DNA from: Gavia stellata
Taxonomy: Eukaryota > Chordata > Aves > Gaviiformes > Gaviidae
Direction of reading: 5' to 3'
DNA length: 64,000 bases
Assembly (NCBI RefSeq): GCF_030936135.1
Contig: NC_082598.1
Location: 28,142,687-28,206,686 of the forward strand
In this document: positions 1-26,150 of the stretch, in pieces
Position numbering within the stretch: the first letter of the stretch is position 1
How the letters are laid out: every line of letters starts with the position of its first letter
The notes under the pieces: generated by a model
Databases searched by the model: none
What the model saw: the letters and a program-made list of their open reading frames with translations, nothing else
Told to the model about the DNA's origin: nothing
Program-made: the position numbers and the translations under genes

Positions 1-3000
1 GAGCTGGAGGACAGCAACTGGAGAGTGAGAAAGACTCTGGCCAGCAGAGACTCTTTGGATATCTTCTTGGGGTAGTGAGCATGCATAGCCTAGCAGCTCA
101 CTGAATCCCCTAGACATCTCTTAGGTCCGTTAGAGAACAAATGATTGCTTTATACGTTGAAACCAGATATATCCTGATCACAGCATCTCTTTGTGCATGC
201 CTAACAATGCCTGAACAAAATGACCTGGTACGGCAGGTTTACAAGAGTATCACCAGTCATCACCAGTATAAAAATCCTAAAGGACTAGCCCCAGTCCATC
301 CACCAATCAGACTGATTAGCAAGTGGAACAAAAAAGGGAGACAAACCTTCTGTCCTCCCTTGTGCATTTTTCCAAAGTTCACTGACTCCTTGTGCGAAAG
401 TTCTAGTAATATTGGGCTATGTGATGATATCTGGTATCCACCGTCACTACCAGGAATGTATATGTTCTCAGTTTTCATAGTGAGCAACAAAAGCTCTACC
501 CTGACACCAGTGAATCTAGTGAAAGGATTTCTGTTGACTTCGATGGGTAATGGATCAGGATCCAAATGAGGTAGAAAATTATTTTCTCTGCTTGCTGTTT
601 ATTAGAAATTGATCTAAAGAACAGCTGACTTTAAAAGAAAGTAATGAAAATAGTTTATTCAGTCTAATTGCTCTGATGTTATAGAAATATTTGTCTAAGA
701 TCAGATTAATTGGTATGAAAGAAACATTTTGCCCTGACAGAAAATCTTATCTTTCTTTTTCCTTGCTATTTGATTTCAGTTCAAATTACTCAAAAATGGA
801 ATGCCACTTTATAAAATGCCCACTGCACAAGAAAAGGGATAAGCAAAATAATACAAGCCCTCCTGTGATTAAGGCATTGACCCAATTTTTTGTGTTTGTC
901 TTCAAAAGTATAGAGAATAGCACAATTTCCTCTTCTCCATACCTCTAAGTAATACAAAGCTATGCAATGTTTTTCCAATGATCCAAGTCAACTGAAATCT
1001 CAGACATAGCAGCTAAAGTCAGTTTTGTGTTCCTGAAACTGAAAACAGCCCAGCCTTGTCATTTGATTCTTTCTGGTCATCTTATCTACTTGTGCTTATG
1101 CCAGCACCAAAATTGCTGTTCATCAGTGATTTTTTTTCTTTTTTTTGTAAATGTGGTCCAGTTAAGCACATTCTAGAACATACTGAGGTAAAAGAGGGAA
1201 AGATTTTCCAGTTCTTCAAAATTTTTGATGATTGTTGAAACCCTAATTCCACCTTAAATTTCCAGCACTCAGGTTGTATTGCAGTTTGTTCAGATGGAAT
1301 GTGGATTTGTATCTCTGCTTTGAACAAACAGCCAGACTTGTCAGGAAAAATAATCTCAGATGAAAACTTTCCACCAGATCTATCAAAAAAATCACATATG
1401 CATCTATTTGCTAAAATGGAGTATGCCCTATCAAGGACAAAGAAGTTACTATAAATACTCAGTAATAAACAGAATATGAACAGTATATGATGGATTAACT
1501 GTTGTAAAGAGTTACTGCTGACCATGCACATTGTCTTGTCACACTGGACTGCAGAATAAAAGTATTAGTGGATTTTACTGCAAAAATATTTCTGGAACTC
1601 ATTGAACTGATTACTACCTGCCCAAACAGACTGACTGACAGAGTTACAGATGTTTGATTATTTAAAACATTACAGACTATTTATAAAATAAAGCCCTTCA
1701 TTGAGTTAGCTCACAACCAGTGAAGTAACACCTTGTTGAGGTCACTTGAACCATTTACCAAGCTCCATCTAACAGGGAGCAGTGTGCAGGATCCAGTTCT
1801 GCCAACCAGGCTGACGCTGCATAGCTGGGACCCATGGCTGTGGACTGTGATTGTGAACCAAAAAGTCAGGAGACCTGCAGGACATACTGAATTTCCCACA
1901 AGAAACCAGTACCCATCACATGTTGGGGATGCTGCATGTCTGGGTAAGAGTCACTCAGTAGCCCAGACTTGGAGTCTGGATTTCAGCAGTATCGATTTTT
2001 GGTAGAGTCCATTTCCTAACACCTAGTTGTTGTGGGACAGACAGCTAAGACTTCCTGCAGTTCATCTTGCCTGCCAGTACACTGGCCAATGTACACAGGT
2101 GTGAGTGCTGGGTTTAGATCTGGCATAAACACCTCTAGTGCTCTCAGCTGCCCCATATAGGATGCATCCCTCCTGTCAATAAACTGTGGAACACTTTCCC
2201 AGTCCTGCTGTAGTTTACATCCCCCATAGTTTAAAATCAAGACATCCAAGCAAGGAATGTGAGTTGTCACATTTGTTCATACCCATCTTGGCCTTGGGAA
2301 ATCTGTGTTTTCCAGTCTTCAGGTTGCTCCCTGGAGGTTTTAATGAGGATCATCAAAGGTAGAGAGGAATTCTGTCTCTGAGGTCTTTTTTTTCTTCTCC
2401 ACACTAGGGAGATGTGACCACTAGGAAGAAGTGAGGTGTTGTACAGTGACAGGGAAAAGGCAGAGGAAGAGAAGAACATGGCAGGCAGGAGAGCATCTTG
2501 CTGGCTAGAGGCTGCCCATCTGGCTCCACCAGGTTAGAAAGGAAATATGTCATTCGTGATTAGGGCCATTCCTTCTGATGTGCAGTCCATTGGGTTTAAA
2601 AGTTGGCAGCCATGCGTATGGGGAGCTTGTGTCCCAGTGAAAAGATAACTTACTAGTCTGAGAAGTGGCACTCCACCTGACTATTTTGTGAGAGTTGACT
2701 TTAGGGTCCATTTCCTGAATGCGTGGTAGTCTTTAAGGAGCAAAGCTCTCCTCATTGCACGTTTGTGAAATGTGAAAGTATCGTTATCCTTTCTGAGGAG
2801 TTGTGGGGCCAGATCCTAAGAGATGCCTGTCTCTCAAGGAAATCAGTGGGATACGTCACTAAACACCTTTGGGATTCAAGGCCCAAATCACTGGCCAGGG
2901 TCCCATAGGAAATCCAGCAAAGTGCCTGAGTTGAATCCGTGTGGACCAAGTCTCAATTCAGTGTGTTAACCACAATCCCTTTTTTCTTACAGACAAAACC

Positions 3001-3590
3001 TTCTTCCCTTTACTCCTGCAGCTATTTAAAAAAATGTTGGTAAACATATGTATACAGAATTCATGTATAAACTGATGCCTGTAGCTTCACATTGTCCAGT
3101 TCATTCACATCTGAATGCATGACATGGCGTGCAATGGGATTTGTAGGCACACAGGATATTATTATTATTGTTGCCATGCATTGTATTTGCATTACGACCT
3201 TCCTTAAATGTGCAGCATTGTTTTGTTAAGCAATCAGAATGCAAATACCACTGGCACAGCTAGAAAACATTGAAGTATCCCAAGTACACAAAGTATGCAA
3301 GCTATGCAGTAAAGCACACAAATCCTAACAAGCTCATTAGTACCATACTGCAGTAATTACAGAGCAAAATGCTTTCTGTGGTACACCAGTCAGGCTGTAG
3401 AGAGGGGAGGCTTTGCAATGTTTTAATGCAATGTTGCCATCAATTGCATACTGCTACAGCAATCGTATTGTACTGGCATAAGCTGTTCTGGGAAACAGCC
3501 ACTATTCTCTGCTGGTACCTTGCCTAGGTATCATTCTTGATTAGCCATTAAGCACTACATAATAATAATGAGGAAGATAGTAATAATTAT

Positions 3591-3670
3591 AAACATAAGA
3601 ATTATGGTCTTTGGTCAGACCAAAGCCCCATCTAGCTCAATATCCCTTTTCTGACAGTGGCCAGAAGTAT
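3591..3670 (-). repeat. Ancient CR1-type LINE 3' relic
   Basis: The segment with TTTGGTCAGACCAAAGCCCC, then ATCTAGCTCAATATCC, then CTGACAGTGGCCAGAAG is the reverse complement of the 3' end of old amniote CR1 LINEs, whose sense strand reads roughly CTAGATGGACCTTTGGTCTG. It is diverged, and only the 3' region is recognisable. Confidence 0.6.
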
Positions 3671-3894
3671 ATTTTAAGCAAAAAATGTGAGAAACCGGGC
3701 ACGTATAGAGCAACTCCCTGGTATGGCCTTTGAGTTTCCAGCAATCAGCAGTATGTACGTGAAATTTGAAACTAGACTTCGTAGGTGTCTTCTACCTGTT
3801 TGATTTGCATCACCATCTCTGTAGTAACTTAGTGACTCAAACCCAGATAACCAACTGTTTATTGTTAGTGTACCTTTAACATCCCTGCCAATAC

Positions 3895-3925
3895 ATACAT
3901 ATATATTTATATATATATAAAAAAC
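3895..3925. repeat. AT-rich simple repeat
   Basis: An interrupted (TA)n and TACA tract (TACATACATATATATTTATA, then more TA units). Low complexity. Confidence 0.8.
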
Positions 3926-4083
3926 CAACCATACGCTGTCCAGTATATGCCACATACCATTAAAGGAAAGGCACAGATCTTCAGCATAGTAATTTGAAAG
4001 ATTTACTGAGAGAAAGCTTAAAGTTTTAAAGGAAAGTCACCCTGTCATATCATGGTGTCAGAAATTATGTCAATCCTTCTTTG

Positions 4084-4146
4084 AGGCAGAAGATGGACTA
4101 AATGGTCTCTCAGCATTCTTTCCTACACTGATTTTTTATGAATCTG
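4084..4146 (+). repeat. Ancient CR1 3' tail relic
   Basis: GGACTAAATGGTCTCTCAGC, followed by ATTCTTTCCTACACTGATTT and ending near ATGAATCTGTG, has the order of the CR1 3' end (GACTAGATGATCTC, then CTTCCAACC, then ATGATTCTG). Heavily diverged and short, so only suggestive. Confidence 0.45.
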
Positions 4147-7104
4147 TGTTTATTCAGCTGCTATAACAGTTAGAAAGTTCAGTTTTAATTAGTCTGAAAT
4201 AGGAAAATGTCTTTCATTCTGCTTGATGATGTAACACACATGTAATACTTCAGCTGCTGGAACCAGACGAAGGACCTGTAAGGGCTGTGCTAATGTGGGG
4301 ACCATAGCTCTTTGGTAAGCCATAGCCACGGCACAGGAGCTGAACTGCTGTACATACGTATATCTTCTGGCCAAGAGCAACAGGGAGAGAGACATCAGCA
4401 GCATAGGTGTGATCTATCTTAGCAAAAATGTCTCTACATTATTCACCGAACACAGGTTGTGGCTCTGGTGGACATTTATGCAGAGATCCTTGCTGCACTT
4501 CAGAGTATTCTTGGCAACTGACCTTAGCAACTGATCTGAGCCTTCTCCTTCGCAGCAGGACCCAATCAATAATCAGACTGGTGTACTGGAAAGAGAGAAT
4601 ACAAGTATATAGGCAGTGATGGTTGTGAAGCAAACTGCAAAGTGCTCCATTAAACATATCACCTCAATGTCTGCCCTCAGAAATTCATGTGTCTCCAGGG
4701 TGAATTTCTCTTTTGAGAAGTGGTCCTTTTTCCAAGGCAGGAAGCATTAGGTATGCTCATATCTCAGTCAAAGTGTTTCCTACGCGGTGCCAACAGTTAT
4801 TCAGCAGTACTCATTATGCAGGTGAGATATATCGCAGTGCTGCTACTCTGCAACACTCTGCAGATCTCTATGCACCATGTGCACAATGTCTGAAATATAA
4901 GCAAATTTATGCTGCACTCATCCTTTTTGTGGTTATTAGTGTCATTTAGTATCATCTTCCTCCAGCAAATTGACTCACCAAGCAAAATGCACAAGTGCAT
5001 TTTAAAGTGGATCACATTATCACGCCTACTTCTTCTGAAGAGCCAAGTGCCATTACTACTTTTCACAAGGAATAACTGCCTAAACTATTTCACATTCTGC
5101 AGTGCATCAACAGTGTACTTCCTCCATTCAATTAGCAATTCAGAAGAGCGACTGAACAGTAATGCATGACTATCATATTGTTCTACAATGGAAAGATAAA
5201 ATCTAGTACATCACTTTATGCCTCTTTAAATGTTAAGGTATTCTTTTCTGGAGCCTTTTCGTTGAGATACGCAGTTGTATCACTCCTAAGGCCCTGGTCG
5301 TATTTGGGGTTTCAACAAGGTATTTGCATTAAAAATACTACTTTTACTCATAAAACGTATTAGAGGTTTCTCTCTCACCACCACTGTTTAGATGACATAT
5401 AATCCTAACTGCACAGTTAATTTCACAGACAGCTGTAGAGAAAAAGGACTAAGGATGGCCAATTGCTGATAGGATTTTATTTCAGAAATATTTTCACATT
5501 GTTCACTAGCACTCCTTCTTCCTCTGTGTGCTTTATTTTCTAGAAGGTCGGTGGGGTATCAAAGAAAGACAACAAGGTTGCAGACTGTTAAATGGTTAAG
5601 ATTATGACTAAAATGATGAACTTGGAACCAGAAACCAGGAAACCAAAAATCAGGAACAAGAAGAAATTTTGGCTAAGAAGCATAGTCGGGAGAGGGGCTA
5701 AGGGTCAGAACCAAGAGCAACCAACAATCTACTAAGATGAAGAGCCAAGCCAGAGCCCAGTCAAACTCCATATCATACATTTAGAGCTGAGATAAGAAGC
5801 AGCTAGTGCTTGAGCTAGACAAGCTGCAGCCACTCAATGTCCAGAGGTGAGGGTTAAATAAACTAGAAGAAAACAAAGGAACAGTGCTGTAGCCAGGGAT
5901 CACATTTTGCATCCATGCATTGGGATAGCTTCTTATGCTTGATTGCTACAGCTGTCTCTACCCAGAATTATATGTGGGTCATTAGTCCCCTGGGAGAGTG
6001 CCTGTGGTAGCCTGGTGGCTCATCGCACTTCGATTGCTCAGGAGTGCTTGTCAAGAGGCTGTCAGGAAAATCATCAAAGTACACACTTGAGCTCAGATCT
6101 GAGTGACTTTTGATAGGACTGACCTTTGTGCTTTTGAAAATCTACCCCTTGTTCTCTGCAAAGTGGTGGCTTCCCATGTGGTCTGCTATGTTTACAATCA
6201 TGTGTGTTTGGTGTTTCTGTGACCTCTTTTCACTCATTACCACGGCACTTAATATCATGGCAAAAGAAGGGTAATGATTCCTTTTTTGCAATTGTAACTA
6301 AAATACTGCCATAGCAGAGGGTATGTGTTGGCCAAGGTCTTTATTATGCAACTGTATGCAGATCACTGTGAATTGCATCATTCATCTAGTTCAGTGGTGC
6401 AGCACCAAGGTCACTGGGCATTTTTAAGGTAATGATGAGACCATAAGTCTAATAAATGTGCTTGGTAATCACAGCAAACATACTGTCATTGTCGCAGATG
6501 TTATTCTTTGAAAATCACTTGGCAAACACAACTAAAACACAGCCCTTGTGCATGCTCTGACCTCTCCTAAGAATGCACCATCAGGAACACTGAGGAGGTG
6601 AGACTGTTTAAGCAGACAAGTCATGGCCTACAGCTACAAAATCGATACTGCTAACAGCCCCCTTGCAGTTTACTTAGAATATATGGAATCAGTGAAGGGA
6701 AAATTTTGACAGAGAGCAGATTTTGAAAAGGAACATATCCATAAGTAATGCCAACACAGGTAGAGATCAATTTCATATTATAATGATCTAGGCAGGTTGA
6801 CATTAATTATCCAGTTTATTTTTGTAGCCACTATGCTGCAGTAACCCACTACTTGCTGATCCAGTAGCCTTTGGTTGTCTGTCAGAACATACATTAACAA
6901 CCAAATGCATCATGTCACTGTGAGTTTTGCTATTATGTGCAGTGACTCTCTCTATAAGGCTTATCAGATGCTGCAATTGCTGATTTCTTTGGAAGAATAT
7001 ACATCATCTCCCAGGCTGGGTCACCAGATTGCTAGTGTTATGCCCTCAAAAGGTAGTGATGTACTGCCCAGAACTTGTTGCAGCCCCAGTGTCTTGCAAG
7101 CCAT

Positions 7105-7165
7105 CATATATATGTATATTTTTATTTTGACATATGTATATGTATATCATACTTATGTATATTTT
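7105..7165. repeat. TA/TGTA simple repeat
   Basis: An imperfect microsatellite made of ATATAT, GTATAT and TATGTA units interrupted by TTTTTATTTTGA. Low complexity, no coding meaning. Confidence 0.75.
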
Positions 7166-8579
7166 TGGCTACCAGGCATAAACAAGCGCACAACAGCCTG
7201 ACCACTAAATATGCTCCTGAAAATAAGGGAGGAAAAGGAAATTTAAACCAGACACAATTTATTGAATTTTTGCTTCACTTACTTATACCCATTATTGATA
7301 TGAACAAAGGTCAGTAATCCAACATTACTGCAACATTCACTTAAGGTCTTTCAGTGGACAGAAAAAGCCAATGTGAAGATGGCTGTTTAGCAAGGAGCTG
7401 AAATAAATGTGGTGGCAAGAGAGGTCTAAGACAAGTCAGAGCTGTCACGTCTTACTCTCAAATGACATAAACAATGCAGTCACGAAATCAGTTTCACTGC
7501 TTTTGTATATAAGCTTTCTGTGGCTTCCATGCTAAAAACCAGAAAAATATTACCCTTTGCTAATGGAGCTATTTCACCAGGAAGCACGGCATGTGTCCAA
7601 TTCAATGTGTCAGCAGCTTTCAATCCTCCATTCAGTTTACCAATGGTTCAACTATTCAAGGCCTGTATTACAACCTTTTAGAGATGACGTGTGACAAGAT
7701 TGTTTTTGATAAATAGTGGAACCTTGGTGCTACAAATGTGGCCTTTGGCTTCCCAAGGAGGGCAGGTCTCTGGACGCAACCTGACGTGTTGTCAGCCACT
7801 GCTGTTCAGATAACCATTTTATCGTCATTGCATACTCTGACCCACACGACAGTCTCCTCTCACTCAGAATACATTCACTTTTATACTCACCTGCACTTTG
7901 TTGCAACAGAACAGCAAAATGTTTAGACTACAGCAGAATGCTGCAAGCTCGTTTCTGAGGGTGACCTTGAGTACGTCTGTCATACAAGAAATGCAGTGGA
8001 AGACAGGCAAGCGCTATGTCTCCTATACCTCTACTATATCCTCTGTGTCCAACACTGGTATCACCATTTGAAATAACAGAAAGAAACTAAGTAAGTGCCT
8101 GTTTTTATGTGTGAATGCACATTCAGAATTGAACTTTCATGTGCGAGCTTTCATGTGCATGCTATGAAAATCAAGAAACCAAAGACTGATTAAAAACGTT
8201 CACCCTCCAAAACCATGATTTTTTTTTTCCCCTTTTACTTTGAAGCTTATGCTTAAGTCTTGTGATTTTTTTAACTCTTCAGAGTGGGAAGCATGAATTA
8301 AAAATCAGTCTGTGACCCATTACTATTTTATAATCCTCTCTTTGGCAAGTTGAAAGTAACAGCTTGTCAGGATTGTATTTAAACTTTCATGGAATGATGT
8401 GAGGGAGTGAAATACGATGGCCCAGACAAGACCCAATACAGACAAGCTAGGTGGTGTTGGAAAGGCCTGTCCAGAGAGGCAGAACAAAAGTATATTACTG
8501 AATATGCATGTTTTGAACTGATCTTAGACCAAAATAACATTTATTTTTGAGGAAGTAACTGCTTATATAATAGTGACCA

Positions 8580-8940
8580 TAATATTTTTAGGTTCAGGAA
8601 GCACACAGGAATAACAGGGCCAAAAGCATCACCATGGCCTTGCTGACCTTCAGAAAGGAGAGCTATGTGAAAATGAGGAATCCTGTTTAAAAGAAGTCAA
8701 AGAAGGATGGCTAAGAGATTTAAATTCTCACAGGCAGCATAGAGACCTCAGAAGAACACCATACTGGCAACACAGCACCAGTGCATACCGCTTACTGGAA
8801 ATCCCTTGGGAACAGGTAAAAGGAAATCAGCATGGCTAAAGAGTAAAGCAAGGGAAGTTATTGAAATTAAGAAGTTAGCATTCAAAATGATGAAGATGCA
8901 TCTCAGTGTGGAAAAGAAAAAAAACATAAATTCTGAGAGA
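8580..8940 (+). repeat. Decayed CR1/L3-type LINE ORF2 relic
   Basis: Blocks at 8700-8930 follow the order seen between the endonuclease and reverse transcriptase domains of old amniote CR1 elements: a lysine-rich stretch reading roughly GGCTAAAGAGTAAAGCAAGG, then AAGTTATTGAAATTAAGAAG, then GCATTCAAAATGATGAAGAT. No open frame survives. The assignment is by eye and the limits are approximate. Confidence 0.45.
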
Positions 8941-10822
8941 ATAAACATAAAACTATAATTAGACTAGCATTTGCTTTGTAAATATTGTGGCAAAATTTCA
9001 AGGTGTTCATTTTCCCTGTAAGTAATTTGACTTGTCTATGACATCAAAAAACAAATTGATGGCTTGATTCACTGGTTCCCCTGTCATTCATATCATGCAG
9101 ATCAGGGTGAAAATGAATATAAAGTGCTGTGGAATAGAGCCATTTTATACTTATTTTAGGCAGTATGAATGATAATAGGAAGTATAAGACAAAAATAGAT
9201 CTAAATGTTTCTAAACCATCTTTTCTGAACTTCAGAAGTGCAACCATATGAATCTTCCCCTAGTCAGATAAGAGAATGCCGTCAGTGCACGGCAAATCAA
9301 ACTGTGTGATTTTATAACCACACCCTGGAGTCACTTGACATGTTTATCTGTGCCTCATTAGTGGCAAATTTACTCCCTGATACAGCAGGGCCAAATCTGT
9401 CGCGCTTGCAAATGCTGATCTTCCAAATTCACACACTCCCACTTACATGCAAGTAGATCCTGCCTAGTTATAGTCACAATTTACTCCAGGGTCATGCCTC
9501 CAACTTTGCTTCTCTGTGCCTGGGTTCCTAGCCTTGGCAATGGATAAATGCACCAAGTATTTTTCCATAAATGAGTAGTGATTTTTTAAGGAACTGGCTA
9601 AGTACACATTACTTTTTGTTTACTTCTCAGGACCCCTGGTCTGAACTAGTTCCACTGGAGTTCAGTAAAATGAATTCCAGAACGGTTTGCACAAGACTTC
9701 TTCAGGAACCAAATATTCCAGCAATAGGAAATATTTTTACCAAAGGCTTTTTCAGTTCAGAAACAGAATCACTAACTTGAGGACAAACTTATCATCTAAT
9801 TTACCTCTGACCTGAAAAGTATTAGGAAGACAATAAATTTTACTTATTCTTGAGCCGTTTCGCCATGCTAAACTTCTGCATAAATGCTTGCAGTAACAGG
9901 ACCCTCTCTCACAATCAGTGGTCCTCTGTCTCGAGAGAGAAATATTTTGTAGGCATGTCACTGAAGAGTTCAAAATAATCAGTAAATTGGAGCATATCAA
10001 GGTCATAAAAATATTCCTCAAGAAGGAAGACACCCTAAAACACTAATGTAATAACCTGCTGCCATTCATTTCCTTCTCATTGCCCTTTATTTCATCTACT
10101 TCTTCTCCCTAGCCCTTTCTACAGCTACATTCATTTTCTCTACCACTGCCTACTGGATTTTGCTCTTGTTATGACTGCACACACATCTCCATTTCCTCTT
10201 GATGGCTTGATACTTCTAATATTATATTTTGAAACATCATCTTGTGCATTCAGTGCTTTATTGCTATTATAAAAATGTTAGGTTCCTGTAAAACTAAAAG
10301 CCGCAAATAGATTTTTTTGGGGGCAGATAAAATTGTGGAGACTTTTATTTTGCTTGCTCAAATACCGTTCTGCCTTTCAGGAGACATTTTTAGGAGTTGC
10401 CTTTGCTTTGTGTGGTGCTTTTCTGCAGTGACAACAGGCGGTGGTTTAGTGGCAATTTTAAAATGTAACATTACAAACAGTATAATAGTGCTTTGGAGAG
10501 CAACACCTCTTAAAAAAAACCCAACAAGATGACATTCCTAGTTTCCTCCCTCTGTTGTAGCAACCTGTTCTTGGACAATTCTTCAACAATCAGGGCCACT
10601 CACTCACTCTTCTGTTAAAAAAAAAACAAACCCACACACATAAATTCTGGATATTAATTAGTAATCATATAAGACGGCAAGCTGGTTTTTTTGAAACAAA
10701 TAAATTTCTGTTTTCACTTGATTTACTAGGTCTATTAAATATTTACATTATTGCTTTCCAGTTACTCTCTAGTATATGTATCATATACTAAACACTCAGA
10801 AAAATTTTTTTTTAAATTATCA

Positions 10823-10939
10823 TTTATTTCATATTTTTTCACTTTTACTACCTTCTCAATACAAATGTTTTTCTTTAAGCTGTAAGACTTTCAAAACACC
10901 ATTATTGCAGTCATCTACCTGTTAGCTTGATTTTTTATT
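10823..10939 (-). terminator. Candidate YIPF7 poly(A) signals
   Basis: On the minus strand AATAAA occurs at 10939-10934 and again at 10828-10823, about 160 and 270 nt after the YIPF7 stop codon, in AT-rich DNA suited to a 3' UTR end. Such hexamers are common by chance in this base composition, so neither is assigned firmly and a longer 3' UTR is possible. Confidence 0.3.
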
Positions 10940-11096
10940 TCATTATCAGCCATTAGGCAAATAAAAGGTAAGTCATATAATCTAATTTTGTTAATGGAAC
11001 ATAATGCAGCTCTACGCAATCTAAAAGTAAGTAAATAACCCCTTACCCCTCCAACAACCATAAACAGATTGTAATAAGGCTACCAGAAAATACATC

Positions 11097-23182
<12,086 letters not shown>

Positions 23183-24339
23183 TCTGGTTGGAAAAATGAT
23201 TGTAAATATCAATAAAATAGCCTTTGGAGTAAGCCAATATCTATGTCCTAAACTGAAATTAAAATGGTAAACCTCAAAACCCACAAACTCATAAGAATCT
23301 TTCTGTGGAAACTCATGATAATTTGGAATTGACAAAAATGGACTCTACTTTCTTTTGTCATAGCAATAGAAAATAATCTGTTACCGTTAATTACTGTATA
23401 TTAATTTACAAGTGTTATACAAGACTTCCTGCCTTGTTAGTGTTACCAAAAATAATGTAAGTAATTTTGAAAGGAGATACATATCAAATAAACTATTGTT
23501 TTAAACAATTCATTTTCCTACTTAAAAAAAAAAATTGTGGCCATATCTGAATGCTTAGAAATTAGTATTTTTAAGAACTATTTTGGGTTTCAAAAACAAC
23601 TACTATTTTCAGCTATTTATGTTTTGCAATATTACAGATGACTATTTTAAAACAATAGAAAAATACAAATATATTCACAGAATTTGCGATTTCTACAGGA
23701 CACTATAGTTGGCATATTAGGAGAGCCAGATAAAGATTCTCACTGGTTAGCTACATGACTTTGATGGGAACAGCATACTGAATGATTGGAGAGTAAAGAA
23801 AACAAGTTACAACACGTCTTTCATTCCTGCTGACCCATAGTTAGCTCCGTAGCTACGGACTGATTAGACTAAGAAAGGAACAACTTGTCTGTTTTCCCTT
23901 CCACATTGTGACTAACCCAGAATGAGGTCATTCCTGTTTTTTAACTATTTGAATTTTGCACACACTGGGCCCATTTCCCATACCCTGTGTGTAGGCAGGA
24001 CTGGTTGTCTGGGTCATATGTAAGCAGCATAAGAAATGAAGCATACTGCTTCTGTAAAACATCATGCACCTTTTGGCATTATAGAGTGCTTTAAATTCCA
24101 AAGATATTTTATTAATTCTTAGATTTGGTCTAGGTGCTTCTTATGTTATTAACGCAGCTAACTATAAATCCACAGAACAGCTTCAAAATTGCCAGGTCTA
24201 CCTAGACAAGTAATTTAATGCCTTGACTGAGAGTATCCACAAGATTGAGGACCCTGATTTGCCTCAGTGTTACCTTTATGCTAAGCCACAGGCAGCAAAG
24301 GCATTACACCTGCTCGGAGCAGTCCTCAAACCACCAAAC

Positions 24340-24530
24340 TGGAGGCTGGAGGGTGCCTCTGGGGATTGCCTGGTCCAACTCCCTGCCCAAAGCAGGGTCA
24401 CTGACAGCAGGCTGCTCAGGGTCATGTCCAATCGGGTTTTGAAAAGTCTGGCTTTGTCATCTTTACTCCCTCCCATCAGGTTATATTCATTGATGAGATT
24501 CCCCCGAGCCCTCTCTCCTGCCAGGTAAAG
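24340..24530 (-). repeat. CR1 LINE 3' fragment, antisense
   Basis: TGGTCCAACTCCCTGCCCAA, AGCAGGGTCACTGACAGCAG, then GCTGCTCAGGGTCATGTCCA is the reverse complement of the CR1 3' coding region and UTR seen widely in birds. It continues to about 24530. 5'-truncated and moderately diverged. Confidence 0.8.
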
Positions 24531-25829
24531 TTCTTCAGCGATTTAGGCAAAGGTCTGAGCAGGATTTGCTTGTAAATGCATAAATGTATGCATGTGTTTC
24601 ACAGCTTGGCTAGCATTTATGTAGTTAAACTCTTAAAACACACACAAAAGTTATATAACCTGACTGATAACCATAACCGTATCCAATTTACTTAGATTTT
24701 CATATAAGATATTCATGTCTCCCAACATTTCCCGTTTTCTTCACTTTTGTCCTCTTTTCCAAATGCCATTGGCAAAAATACATTTTTCTTCTCACAGTTA
24801 CTCTCACAGTTATCTCTATATTTATCAAGCACACACTGCTTATGGAAAAGATATTTGCAAATCTCTTTGTAAGGTAAAAGTTATAAAGATTAGTATTTCA
24901 CCAGGGACCTTGAAATGCTGCATATTAAAGTTTCTAAATTGTATCGCATAATCAGACTAATCTGTTGGGACCCAATTCCTTCACTTACCTAGAGCATTCA
25001 AAGTAGAAATTATTCTTGTATTATTTTCTTAACTGCTGACCAATCATGCAGGATTTCCAAATTTGGAAGAGAAATATTTTTTACATTATAAATATGAATT
25101 AATTGTACTAAGCTATTTACTGTGGTTTTATTTGGAATTGCACACCAGTTATGCATTTGTTCAATAAAGATTTTATATGGAATATGTTTTAAAAAACTTT
25201 AGTTGGTACGTCTACCCCAATAGTTCAACTCCAGTAAGTCTTTAATGTTCTTTGCTATCACTATAAGGAATGAAATAATTACTTAACCAGGTATGCTACC
25301 ATCTGTATAACAGTGTTCAGAAAAGATAAATTTATTTTCCAAAAGAATTTGGGGTTAAGGTTACTCACTTTTTAAGATATTTGATGAAAACTCCAGTCTG
25401 TTGAATTTACATGTTGGAGAACACCTAAAATAGCCTCTTGCTTCAACAGGGATGAGCTTAGTGCTATTTATAAGATTCTAAATTTGATCTTTGAACAGAT
25501 GCATATGAAGGAAAACCCCCCCCCCCAACCTGTCAATATCATGGCCAGCATTTAACAAGAGCTAACAACAATTAAGCACAAGAGGAGAGGAATCTTCAAG
25601 GAAAGCAGAACAAAATGAACAAACACTGTTCTATATATTTCAACCCAATAATCTAGATCGTAGCTTAGAGCTTCTTTCTTAAGTAGGTATTTATAAAGGT
25701 CCTGGTGCAGCCCTCATGAGCTGAGCTGTTAGATGTTTAAAAGTTTTAACAATATGTAATAATACTTGTTAAATGAGTAGGGTAATTACATTTACTTGGG
25801 GGTACGTTTCTAGCAGATGTTTCTGCAGT

Positions 25830-26150
25830 GTGGACTATGGGCCACATGTGGCCTTAGAGCCATTGCTTGTGGCTGGCAGAGGGAATTTTCGACTGCGTGC
25901 CTTTGGGGGAGAACGTGATGCTCCTCGGGACCGCAACAGCAGAGGGAGGGATGGTGAAGGCACCATGGGGCCAGGTCCACCCACTGGTCCAAGGCCAGGG
26001 CCCCACTCTCCAGGCACATCCCCCTGCCCCATCACTTCTTCAAGAGCTCTTGTCCACCTCCAAAGCAGTCTTTTGCAGTGCAGCACCCACCACACCAGGA
26101 TCACGGCATGTCTCTACTTAAAAGACAGGGAACCCTGCTCTGCACTTTGA
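25830..26150. other. GC-rich islet in the spacer
   Basis: A block of about 320 bp, clearly richer in G and C than the kilobases on each side, with open frames on both strands (plus 25773-26150, minus 25835-26104). It includes GGGCCACATGTGGCC, a perfect 15-base near-palindrome of the kind seen in old DNA-transposon relics. No domain or splice pattern supports a gene. Confidence 0.5.

Larger units (their letters stand above)
1..11096. other. Non-coding region downstream of YIPF7
   Basis: No exon of a known gene was recognised on either strand; open frames here are short (up to about 149 codons) and unlike known proteins. In other amniotes the next gene on this side is KCTD8, usually far away. 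Contents that can be named are old CR1 relics near 3.6, 4.1 and 8.6 kb, and AT-rich simple repeats near 3.9 and 7.1 kb. A sequence at 2804-2820 (GGGGCCAGATCCTAAG) resembles the end of an old amniote interspersed repeat. Between 5600 and 5780 the plus strand is purine-rich with loose repeats of the type ACCAGGAAACC. The rest shows nothing I can assign. Confidence 0.6.

Noticed and set aside
141-569. A 142-codon open frame at the left edge
   Set aside because: No resemblance to a known protein and no splice sites or promoter; composition is like the surrounding non-coding DNA.
23183-23335. A 51-codon N-terminal extension of YIPF7 in the open frame
   Set aside because: The residues do not resemble Yip1-family N-termini and a splice acceptor-like site separates them from the ATG.
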